Assembly: GCA_015680635.1 (NCBI GenBank)
Contig: JAABOA010000616.1
Location: 1 to 11,190, forward strand
Length of the DNA stretch: 11,190 nt
Source: Lunasporangiospora selenospora
Lineage: Eukaryota > Mortierellomycota > Mortierellomycetes > Mortierellales > Mortierellaceae
Direction: 5' to 3'
Shown here: piece after piece, positions 1-6,564 of the stretch
Layout of the letters: every line of letters begins with the position of its first letter
Position numbering within the stretch: the first letter of the stretch is position 1
Made by a program: the position numbers and the translations under genes
The notes under the pieces: generated by a model
The model's input: the letters and a program-made list of their open reading frames with translations, nothing else
What the model was told of the DNA's origin: nothing
Database searches by the model: none

Positions 1-540
1 TGTTCTTATAGCTTTGTGCCTATGCAGTTGCACCTCTCCTTCTGCAGCTTGCAGTGGCTGTGCGACCGTGCATAGCGCAGATCTGCTCTCCTCCCTCTTC
101 ACCTGGCCAAAGTAGAAACCCCTTTTCCAAAGGGCATCGGTATATCTTGCCCAAAAAAATATCTCTTTCTTGGGGGACCCTTTTTTACCTTCGCGATAGA
201 GAGCAAGAAAGAACCAGCAGAGAAATCCAATAGCACGGCCTCACTCTATTTGCTCGGCACTAGATCTCGACGTGTCGCGACCTCCAGGCTCCAGCCAGTT
301 GTAGCAGAGCAAGACAGAGCACAGCCGCACAGAAAGTTTCGGCAAAAGTTTCTTAAAAGACCGTCAGCCTCGTTGTGGGACTGGAAACAAAATAAAGGGG
401 TGAGCCCTGCTTTTGGTTGTTTCTATGCTCCTTCTGCGCTACATGCACGTCTGCCTGTGCTTGTGCTGTGCTCTACTGCGCCCGAGATCCGAGCTCAGAC
501 CATTGTCGATCTCGAGGCACTACAGATCTCGAGTTGCGTG
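1..540. other. Left-edge intergenic sequence, no gene supported
   Basis: I see no convincing gene here. An open frame begins near 250 on the + strand, but its translation has no recognisable domain and runs into simple repeats after 550, so I do not call it. Small landmarks are a perfect 10-bp palindrome GCAGATCTGC near 79-88 and a direct repeat GATCTCGAG near 508 and 525. The stretch could be promoter or untranslated sequence of a gene beyond the left edge, but nothing in it proves this. Confidence 0.5.
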
Positions 541-557
541 AAGGTAGAAGACACATA

Positions 558-593
558 CACGTTCACACAAACACACACGTTCACACAAACACA
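558..593. repeat. 18-bp tandem repeat, two copies, CA-rich
   Basis: The unit CACGTTCACACAAACACA occurs twice back to back, and the CA-rich character continues to about 620. It is a short minisatellite. The His/Thr-rich peptides it could encode are a by-product of the repeat and not evidence of a gene. Confidence 0.85.
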
Positions 594-651
594 CACGCAT
601 ATACGGATGCACACACGCACTGAACCTCCACACAAGAGGGGTGAATCCACT

Positions 652-691
652 GTCGAGAGAAGGAGAGAGAGAGGCAGAGAGAGACAGAGAG
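652..691. repeat. GA-rich purine tract
   Basis: An almost pure purine tract on the + strand, made of GAGA and GACAGA units. It is low complexity. Such homopurine tracts are common in fungal intergenic regions and can bind GAGA-type factors, but no function can be assigned from sequence alone. Confidence 0.7.
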
Positions 692-967
692 TCGGGCAGA
701 ACTGAAAAGAGATAGGATAAAGTACACCAAGTCAAGTTAAAGGTAGAGACCAGGAAGCCGAGGGTAGGGGGAGAGTGGCAGCAGACCGACCGAGCCAGAG
801 AGTGAGTTACCCACATCAGAGGGAGGGATAAACGGGACGATTGTCCCGACGCATGAATCCATCAGTGAGAGCGTACTCTGCCTGGAAAAAAAAAGAACAG
901 TGAAGAGTGTTCGGCTGGCCTGATAAGCCCCGGCCACCTGATAGTGCGCCGACCTTTTACCAAAACT

Positions 968-1080
968 GACTTTTCTTTCCTTACTCCTCACCTTCCTTTC
1001 CTTCTCTCTTCCTCTCTCTCTTCCTTTCCTTGCTCATCACCTTCCTCTCACCACTCACCTTTCCCCCTGCCGCCACCCTG
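968..1080. repeat. Polypyrimidine tract (CT-rich)
   Basis: About 110 nt consisting almost entirely of C and T on the + strand, with CTTCC and CTCT units. CT-rich blocks often lie just upstream of transcription starts in filamentous fungi. A GTAAGT donor-like hexamer follows at 1106 with a CTAAT shortly after it, so a spliced untranslated exon is conceivable. No start codon with a credible protein follows. Confidence 0.6.
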
Positions 1081-1274
1081 CCTTTCGTCACTCCAGCAAG
1101 AGTGTGGTAAGTCTTCTAATAGCTCGAGCCTTTGGTTTCTTTCTTTTCTTTTTCTTTTCTTCTTTTTTCACACGCACCACACTCCCGAGCGCTCTTGCGC
1201 TCCTTGGCAAATACTTTGGTACACACTGCCCAGAACCTGCACTTTTGCTACACTCTTTCCAGCACTTCTCCCTT

Positions 1275-1320
1275 GGCACCTGCGCTTTTGGCACCTGCAC
1301 TTTTGGTACCAGCGCCTTTT
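1275..1320. repeat. 15-bp tandem repeat, three copies
   Basis: Three consecutive units of GGCACCTGC(G/A)CTTTT, the third diverged to GGTACCAGCGCCTTTT. A related half-unit (ACCTGCACTTTTG) lies about 40 nt upstream. Because the period is a multiple of three, the minus strand reads a VPKAQ-type pentapeptide three times, but it sits in a low-complexity frame I do not accept as a gene. Confidence 0.8.
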
Positions 1321-1443
1321 TCACTCGTCCTTTCACAGTTTCTCTGAACCAACAACACTCTGACAAAGAACACACTTCTCTCTTTCTCTCTCTCTTGTTT
1401 ACTTTGTTCCTCCTGTATTTCTCGTGTTCTCTTTGTTCTGGCT

Positions 1444-1527
1444 GTGGTTGTGGTTGTGGTTGCAGTTGCGTGGTTTGGTTTGGTTTGGTTTGGTTTGGTT
1501 TGGTTTGTTTTTTGTTTTTTGTTTTTT
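1444..1527. repeat. Compound G/T microsatellite: TGTGGT, TGGTT and GTTTTTT runs
   Basis: Three adjacent microsatellites all have G and T on the + strand: three TGTGGT units (1444-1461), seven TGGTT units (1471-1505) and three GTTTTTT units (1507-1527). The seven GG doublets could form a weak two-tier G-quadruplex. It does not match the TTAGGG telomere unit, so I do not call it telomeric. Confidence 0.85.
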
Positions 1528-1561
1528 GTGGTGCTAGTTGGCGGTGATGGTTTTGGCTGGT

Positions 1562-1600
1562 GATAACGGCGGTTGACGATGGCGGTTGATAACGGCGGTT
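1562..1600. repeat. 13-bp tandem repeat, three copies
   Basis: Three consecutive 13-mers of the form GA(T/C)(A/G)(A/T)(C/G)GGCGGTT; the first and third are identical (GATAACGGCGGTT). GGCGGT-rich sequence continues to about 1612. It lies beside the G/T microsatellite and continues the strong G-strand bias of this stretch. Confidence 0.75.
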
Positions 1601-1612
1601 GGCGGTGGCGTC

Positions 1613-2074
1613 GGTGTGATTTTTTTTCCTTCCCTTTCTCACTCTCACTCTCTCTGTTCACTCCTCACCTACTTCACGTCATAATTTACCCTTACACACT
1701 TTACACACTTTACCATCTCTCCAGGTTGCAGCTGGATGGAGCCTGCTCGGGGTTGTGGTTTGTCGTTTGTGGTTGTTTTTTTGGGGGGTTCTTTGGCAGG
1801 TCTCCATCAGCTTGAGTGACACCCGCGGCCCTTGGTCGCTTGGGAAAAGAGGATAAAAGAGGGGTTTCTACGTGTCAGTTGTGTATTCTCCATCTCGTTC
1901 GTGCCACCTCCTTGCGTATGAGTAGCCATCCTTGACAATCGCGTGCCGCTGCGGCGCTTGCGTGATGCTTGGTGGTGAAGGGTTGCTGAGGAGACGGTAC
2001 TGCCTCCTTTTGTTTTGATTTTCTATTTTGCTTACCCGTTGGGATATGGCTTAGTTGGATGAGGTTGATAAAGT
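1613..2074. other. Intergenic sequence, no gene supported
   Basis: Pyrimidine-rich sequence to about 1720, then mixed sequence. Splice-like hexamers occur (CTCTCCAG at about 1720), but I find no open frame with recognisable protein content on either strand. A minus-strand frame crossing 1875-2411 stays open only because the adjacent 36-bp repeat has a period that is a multiple of three. Confidence 0.5.
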
Positions 2075-2218
2075 GGAAGTGAGGTGAGTGGAGAGTGAGT
2101 GGGAGTGGGTGGAAGTGAGGTGAGTGGAGAGTGAGTGGCAGTGGGTGGAAGTGAGGTGAGTGGAGAGTGAGTGGCAGTGGGTGGAAGTGAGGTGAGTGGA
2201 GAGTGAGTGGCAGCGGGT
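2075..2218. repeat. 36-bp minisatellite, four regular copies
   Basis: Units begin at 2075, 2111, 2147 and 2183 with GGAAGTGAGGTGAGTGGAGA and differ only at a few positions near their ends (GGGAGTGGGT, GGCAGTGGGT, GGCAGCGGGT). From 2219 to about 2300 the array decays into GGAAGTGAGTGG-like 12-mers, the probable building block. The + strand is almost free of C. On the minus strand the array reads a 12-residue His/Pro/Leu repeat, which I regard as a by-product. Confidence 0.95.
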
Positions 2219-2390
2219 GGAAGTGAGTGGAGATGAGTGAAGGTGAGTGGAAGTGGGTGGAAGTGAGTGGAGTATAGGTGGAGTGTAGGTGGAGAGTGGA
2301 TAAGAGTGGTGGTGGGATGGGTCTTTTGGTGACCCTAGTTTGGGTTGTCTTGTCTTTTTTTCTTAATGTTTTTGTTCTTCTCTTTTCTCC

Positions 2391-3031
2391 CCATGCCGCC
2401 AATAAAGGCACAGTGCCCTGGGCTCTATCCTCTACTCTCTAGACTCTAGGTTCAAGGTCCTAGGTTCTAGGCTCTTGGCTCCAAGGCCTTCCAGGTATCA
2501 ACATCTCATCATGCCACAATAAAGGCATGGTGCCCTTGGCGTTGCACTCTATACAGGTAATTAGGTATCTAGATCATAGTATCTTGCTAATTCTTTGCCA
2601 CGATTAAAGGCAAGAAGCCCTTGGCACCTCTCCCCACCACCTCCACCTCCACCACCTCCACCGTCAAGATCACACGCCGCAAGTCTCTCCATGGCTCCAA
2701 TAAAGGCACAAAGCTCTCGGCCGACACTCTACCATAGAGGTATGTAGGTATCTCGATTATTGTTTCTCAGTACTTCTTTGCCACGATTAAAGGCAAGAAG
2801 CCCTTGGCACCTCTCTCCCCCACCGCCAGGATTACATGCCGCAAGTCTCTCCATGGCTCCAATAAAGGCACAAAGCTCTCGGCCGACACTCTACCATAGA
2901 GGTATGTAGGTAATTTGATCATAGCCTCCATGCCACTAATAAAGGCACAAGGCCCTTGGCGCCTCCCCCCACTCTTTAGATTAGGCTACAAATCTCTCCA
3001 AGGCACCAATAAAGGCAAAAAGCCCTTAGCC
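2391..3031. repeat. Eight-copy interspersed motif array around AATAAAGGCA
   Basis: A motif of about 30-35 nt recurs at about 2391, 2511, 2595, 2689, 2778, 2851, 2928 and 2998. The core reads TGCC or GGCWCC, then AATAAA or ATTAAA, then GGCA, then GCCCTTGGC or GCTCTCGGCC. Most copies can form two small hairpins (TGCC with GGCA around an A-rich loop; GCC-CTT-GGC). The distances between cores are 117, 85, 96, 87, 75, 77 and 70 nt, so the array is irregular. Two sub-types alternate in the middle: ATTAAAGGCAAGAAGCCC and AATAAAGGCACAAAGCTC. Every copy can also be read as a peptide resembling [AG]-[TS]-[NI]-K-G-[TK]-[KR]-P-L-A. Whether this is a structured RNA, a decayed repeat protein or a minisatellite is open. 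Confidence 0.85.
2591..2912. repeat. Tandem duplication with a 72-nt perfect block
   Basis: Two long units start at 2591 and 2774, both with TTCTTTGCCACGATTAAAGG. Positions 2679-2750 and 2841-2912 are identical over 72 nt. The units differ by a net 21 nt, lost where the first carries a CCACCT-type microsatellite (about 2632-2661). The perfect identity of one block suggests recent duplication or gene conversion, while the outer copies of the motif array have diverged. Confidence 0.9.
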
Positions 3032-3119
3032 ATACTAACCACTCTAGGATTTGGACTTCAAGTATTTCTAGGGACCCAAGTTACTCCAAGCGGCCAGTGC
3101 CAGGGTAAGTTCCTTTGAT

Positions 3120-3208
3120 AACTCTTTTGCTTCTTCAATTTTTGTCGCCTCTCTCTCATCCTCGATATCCCCCTCCTCTCTCCTTCAACTCGATTTGAAC
3201 GACCTTTT

Positions 3209-3239
<31 letters not shown>

Positions 3240-3560
3240 TGCTCCTTCATCCTCTCCTTCTCACTCTCTTCTTCCTTCTCAATCTTCCCCATACTCACAC
3301 ACACATGCTCTATCAAACAACACTACTCTGTCCCATAGACCAGGACCAGCCGACTAGCACGCACCCAGATATCGGTTCAACTCAAGGATATCGGTTCACA
3401 ACCCCTCCAACTTGGAGTCCTGCTTCTTGGAGTCCTATTTCTTGGATGCAAATCGGATGATAATTTCAAATACTGACCTCTTCTTTATCATTTTCCGAAG
3501 TAGATTATAGGTATCCGCGATATCAAGAGCTCGGCCGGATTGGAGTAAGGGTGGTTGTTT
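3120..3560. other. Pyrimidine-rich intergenic stretch with a TC microsatellite
   Basis: A perfect run of about twelve TC units lies at 3215-3239. The remainder is CT-rich to about 3290, then mixed. A GTAAGT donor-like site at 3105 follows directly after the motif array, which would fit a spliced exon there, but I cannot identify a partner exon. No gene is supported. Confidence 0.55.
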
Positions 3561-3565
3561 ATTTG

Positions 3566-3682
3566 TTTTTTATTCTTTTCTCTTCTTTGTTCTCTTCTTT
3601 TCTCTTCTTGTTCTCTTCTTTGTTCTCTTCTTTTCTCTTCTTGTTCTCTTCTTGCTCTCTTCTTGTTCTCTTCTTTTCTCAT
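3566..3682. repeat. Polypyrimidine minisatellite of TTCTCTTCTTGTTC type
   Basis: About 115 nt built from TTCTCTTCTT blocks joined by TTC, GTTC or GCTC, with an imperfect period near 10-24 nt. The + strand is essentially free of A until ATCTTATTCC at 3681. Frames open on both strands through here (Phe/Leu/Ser-rich, or Glu/Arg/Lys-rich on the minus strand) are by-products of composition. Confidence 0.85.
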
Positions 3683-3920
3683 CTTATTCCTAATGATGCA
3701 ACCCCCGAACAAAGGATCGATCCCCAGATGGACCTCCTTTTCTGAAGGAATATTGGCAAAGAAAAGGTTTTGTTTTTCTTCTTGTTCTTCTTCGCCATCT
3801 TGTCCCTAATGATGCAAACTCCCGAGGGATGAACGGAGGAGCATTATGTAGTACATCTCTACATGAATCCCCAATGTCTGAAGGAACATTGGTGAAGAAG
3901 ACTTATTTTTTTGTTTCTTT
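3680..3920. repeat. Diverged two-copy duplication
   Basis: Two units share an opening block (CCTAATGATGCAACCCCCGA near 3689 and a close relative near 3805) and a closing block (TCTGAAGGAATATTGG at 3741 and TCTGAAGGAACATTGG at 3877) followed by a T-rich tail. The middles do not align. The second unit contains a short inverted repeat, ATGTAG (3846-3851) and CTACAT (3859-3864). I see no coding content. It may be a relic of an interspersed repeat. Confidence 0.7.
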
Positions 3921-4241
3921 TATCTTTCCTCTTTCTCTCTTCTTCCTTTTTCTCTTCGAGATCGATCAAGGGAGAAAATAAAGGTCAATATTTCATGAAC
4001 CATAAGGTCGACAGCGATGGAGGAAATGTGCAGAAACCAGAGAAAGCGAAAGATGGAATACACCATGATTGATACAGAGTTCAAATATTGTTTCTTCACA
4101 CTTGCAGAGTATGAATAGTCAAACACACGGCTCCTGAGCAACATTTGCACAACAAGTTCCTCTGCTGTTTGCGGGGGACGATGGTATCGGGTGGATAAAA
4201 ACTTTGGCTGCTGCGTACTGTCAACTAGACCCAAAGACTGA

Positions 4242-5190
4242 AAGATCCCCCAAGCCCAAGAGTCAAACAGAGGTAACCAACAGCCCCAGAATTTCCAACA
4301 AGTCAGGGAGATCCTATCCTCCAAACCCGAGAAGAAGCACTGTTCGGTATGTGACAGAATTCTTTGCGAACAAAGAAACTGTTACTCAACTTTTTGGGGA
4401 AAGCTTTGTGGTCATTGGGGTCGACCCAGGGATTGCGGAGCTTGTTATAAAGAGGACCCAGCGGACGACGACAATAATCATGAACAAATGAATGAAGATA
4501 AAGAGGATGCCAGAGTGCACCTCTTTTCAATCATTGACAGAGAAGCAGAAAGGACTGAGGAATCGGTGAGAACAGTGGAGCTGAACGGTATCGCACCTAC
4601 TTTTCCCGACAGATTTATTCGGATGGCAACAAACGAGCAAGGCCCTGTGCAGGATCTTGGAATGGTGGCAGTTCCTAATCGCAAGAAGACGATGGCGTTC
4701 GTGGTCTTCGAGGACCAAGAGATAGTCAACGCAATTAAGGAGTGCAACACACACCTTATCACAATCGGTATAGACATAGTCCGCATTGGCAAGATCGGAT
4801 AGGAGTAGGTCAAATGGGCGCTGGACCACGTATGCAAGCTATCAGGATTACCAACTGGAATCACATCGCTGGACCAGAAAGACCTTCTGAAGGATGCACA
4901 AGCCGACTTTATTGAAGTTCCAAGATACTACAATGGTAAGACTAGTGAGTTCAGGTATAGGAGATAGACGCTCGTGTACTCTCGATCACAGGACGACATG
5001 GAAATGGCAATTGGTATGGTGCCAGATAAATGAGAGGTTGTGTTACAGATATAACAGGAAAGAGCATGGAATTGGTAATTGCGATATTCAAAAGCAATAG
5101 ATTGCAAACAAGCATTTAGACGAGGGGTGGTCAACCCAGTCCAAAAAGGGAAGCCGTTTGCATCAGCAGCAGCAAGAAGCACCAGGGGAT
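4242..5190 (+). pseudogene. Decayed ORF with RRM-like segments and zinc knuckle, probably non-LTR retrotransposon ORF1
   Basis: One frame is open from 4242 to 4799 (186 codons). It begins with a Gln-rich leader and a Cys/His-rich block: Cys codons at 4341, 4350, 4365, 4380, 4407, 4434 and 4443, with His at 4413. An acidic linker (EDPADDDNN) leads into an RRM-like segment at 4608-4799 containing TMAFVVFEDQEIVNAI. The same frame continues past TAG codons at 4800, 4806 and 4965 through a second RRM-like segment (4809-5016; LSGLPTG, ADFIEVPRYYN, TLVYSRSQDDMEMAI). After a frameshift a CCHC knuckle follows at 5041-5082, with its second Cys now Tyr. RRM plus CCHC is a known architecture for LINE ORF1 nucleic-acid-binding proteins, so that is my inference. 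No reverse-transcriptase ORF2 follows. A decayed host RNA-binding protein is the alternative. A second open frame overlaps the 5' part (4138-4491) and may reflect an upstream frameshift. Confidence 0.55.
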
Positions 5191-5269
5191 AAAAAACAAC
5201 AAGGCAGTTTAAGGCGCAGAGCACCATGGAGGCCAACGAGGGGAGTTTCCCGACGCTAAGGAACGTACA

Positions 5270-6334
5270 AGAACATGGTATGGTGAACTAGCCGACCCTC
5301 TCGAGCAGGTAGACTCCACGTATCTTAACTTGAGCCTTATGGCAACACCGCTATCATGCACCACCTGCAACAGGGGCACCAAGTCGCTTCCTTTGTCTAG
5401 AAACGACTTGCCAAATCTGGTGAGACGAAACAAATCCTGATTAGTCTTGGCCTTTTAGGTCGCCCTGCATGGACCGGTGATCTCGCCGTATATATTCTCG
5501 TAACCGAACGTGTTCACGAGAATTTCAGGCCGATCTGGCTTTAGTCCTTGGATTTTCTGCACAGACGATTCTGTGTTGGGGCTGCAAATCAAAAGTGTGA
5601 AATGAGTTGTTTGTACATGTTACAATGGCAATGGAAAGTGACACAAAAAAATCAACTTACTAATACACTTCAGTTTCTCCATTAAGTTTGAAGATGCTGT
5701 TTAGAACCAGGGCAACTTAGTTGACTGTAAAGGTGACTTCTGAGATTGACCGATCCGCCTCGTCAGGAAGCGACCCCAACCTGTGTCAAACAAAATAAAC
5801 TTCACGAATCATTAGATACGGGTGGCATTAATTGAATGTCAAATACATCACAAAAGACCCACAAATCGTCAAATATTAGACGAATCATCCTCTCCACCTC
5901 TCGGATGGCCCCAGAAGCCTTCTCACGCCTGTTGTTTATCCGTAACTAAAAGATGAAACTTGATCACAGGTAAGAGTTGGAAGCATTGAACACCACGGTA
6001 CCATGAAAAACTGCATAGAGTATTCTATAAACCCGGACGGCCTTGATAATTGCTGAATCATCAACACCAGGAATGGGTTTATCGGGCGATATTACCAATT
6101 GGCTGAAGATCCTTGGCTCGAATGTCTTCCTCATCATGTCAATAGGTAAGAATGGCGCGAGTACATCGATTATTGCCAGGTGCGTCAACAATAAGCACTG
6201 AAATCACAGTAATTTGATAAACAAGACTATTAAGACCTTACATGACGTCCGCAATATCTGCTTTTCGAAGCCTGTTGTCTTGTATGGCCTGGATATACCC
6301 TCGCTGGTGTTGCTGAAAAAGACATGCGATACAT
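5270..6334 (-). pseudogene. Decayed spliced gene of a probable multicopy fungal family, nuclease-like C-terminus
   Basis: Read on the minus strand, coherent protein runs through likely exons. A possible start lies at 6334, and a short 44-nt intron (6241-6198, GTAAGG to TTTCAG) leads into THLAIIDVLAPFLPIDMMRK (in 6197-5964). After two in-frame stops (TGA 5966-5964, TAG 5948-5946) comes LRINNRREKASGAIREVERM. A block ending VLNSIFKLNGETEVY (5780-5661) follows, then a clean 79-nt intron (5660-5582, GTAAGT to TTGCAG). The last part has KPD, then ENIYGEITGP, then DLFRLTRFGKSFLDKG. A further TAA lies at 5457-5455, another at 5719-5717, and a frameshift precedes RGVYLLERVG and FTIP near 5280. KPD...GE(I/V)K followed by a D-L-x-(K/R)-L helix resembles a multicopy family of Mucoromycota proteins of unknown function that I recall, possibly PD-(D/E)XK nuclease-like; this is from memory and unverified. 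Five disruptions make it a pseudogene. Confidence 0.6.
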
Positions 6335-6400
6335 GTATCCCCTGGCAACCACGACAAATAAAACAATTTCAATCTTTCGTCTCTAAGGCTAGCTAGAAAC

Positions 6401-6564
6401 ACTAAATCCACTCAAAATGCAAGGATTTAGAGATACTGTATTTCGGTGGTGGTCAAGCACTGGTCATTCTTAAATCCCCATCCAGAGCCCCGCATCGAAT
6501 CCTTTCCCACTAAGAAGGCTGATTCTACCATCATTTCCTTGAATCAATCTGCCCATTTGCATCC
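6401..6564 (+). promoter_or_regulatory. Upstream region of the ING-family gene
   Basis: The 164 nt before the chosen ATG hold no open frame and separate the ING gene from the decayed minus-strand gene. I see no clear TATA box or CCAAT box; a TTAAAT lies near 6471. The promoter and 5' UTR presumably lie here, and because the two loci diverge at this point the stretch was probably once bidirectional. This is positional inference only. Confidence 0.35.

Noticed and set aside
250-705. A 151-codon + strand frame at the left edge
   Set aside because: It has no recognisable domain, a Thr/His tail comes from the CA-rich repeat, and there is no splice or start context to support it.
1471-1505. TGGTT run as a possible telomeric or subtelomeric repeat
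   Set aside because: The unit does not match TTAGGG-type telomeres, there are only seven copies, and it lies among unrelated microsatellites.
1088-1648. A 186-codon minus-strand open frame rich in Lys, Arg, Pro and Gln
   Set aside because: It is built from the microsatellites read in reverse (TKPNQ from TGGTT, QP from TGTGGT, VPKAQ from the 15-mer) and has no domain.
1875-2411. A 178-codon minus-strand frame with a His/Pro/Leu 12-residue repeat
   Set aside because: The 36-bp period is a multiple of three, so any open unit stays open; the flanks carry no protein-like sequence.
2740-2770. GTATGT...TTTCTCAG between array copies as an intron
   Set aside because: At 31 nt it is too short for a spliceosomal intron, and the duplicated unit does not preserve the acceptor.
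2391-3031. The eight-copy array as a CRISPR array
   Set aside because: The repeats vary in sequence, the spacers vary from about 40 to 85 nt and contain repeats themselves, and the context is eukaryotic.
4204-4491. A + strand frame containing GVDPG, which recalls the RuvC-I motif of TnpB/Fanzor nucleases
   Set aside because: The other frame over the same bases encodes the ordered Cys-rich block and runs on into the RRM-like domain. No RuvC-II, zinc finger or RuvC-III motif follows.
4303-4530. Minus-strand frames over 3920-4864
   Set aside because: They are antisense shadows of the RRM/Cys-rich relic, whose + strand frame carries the recognisable motifs.
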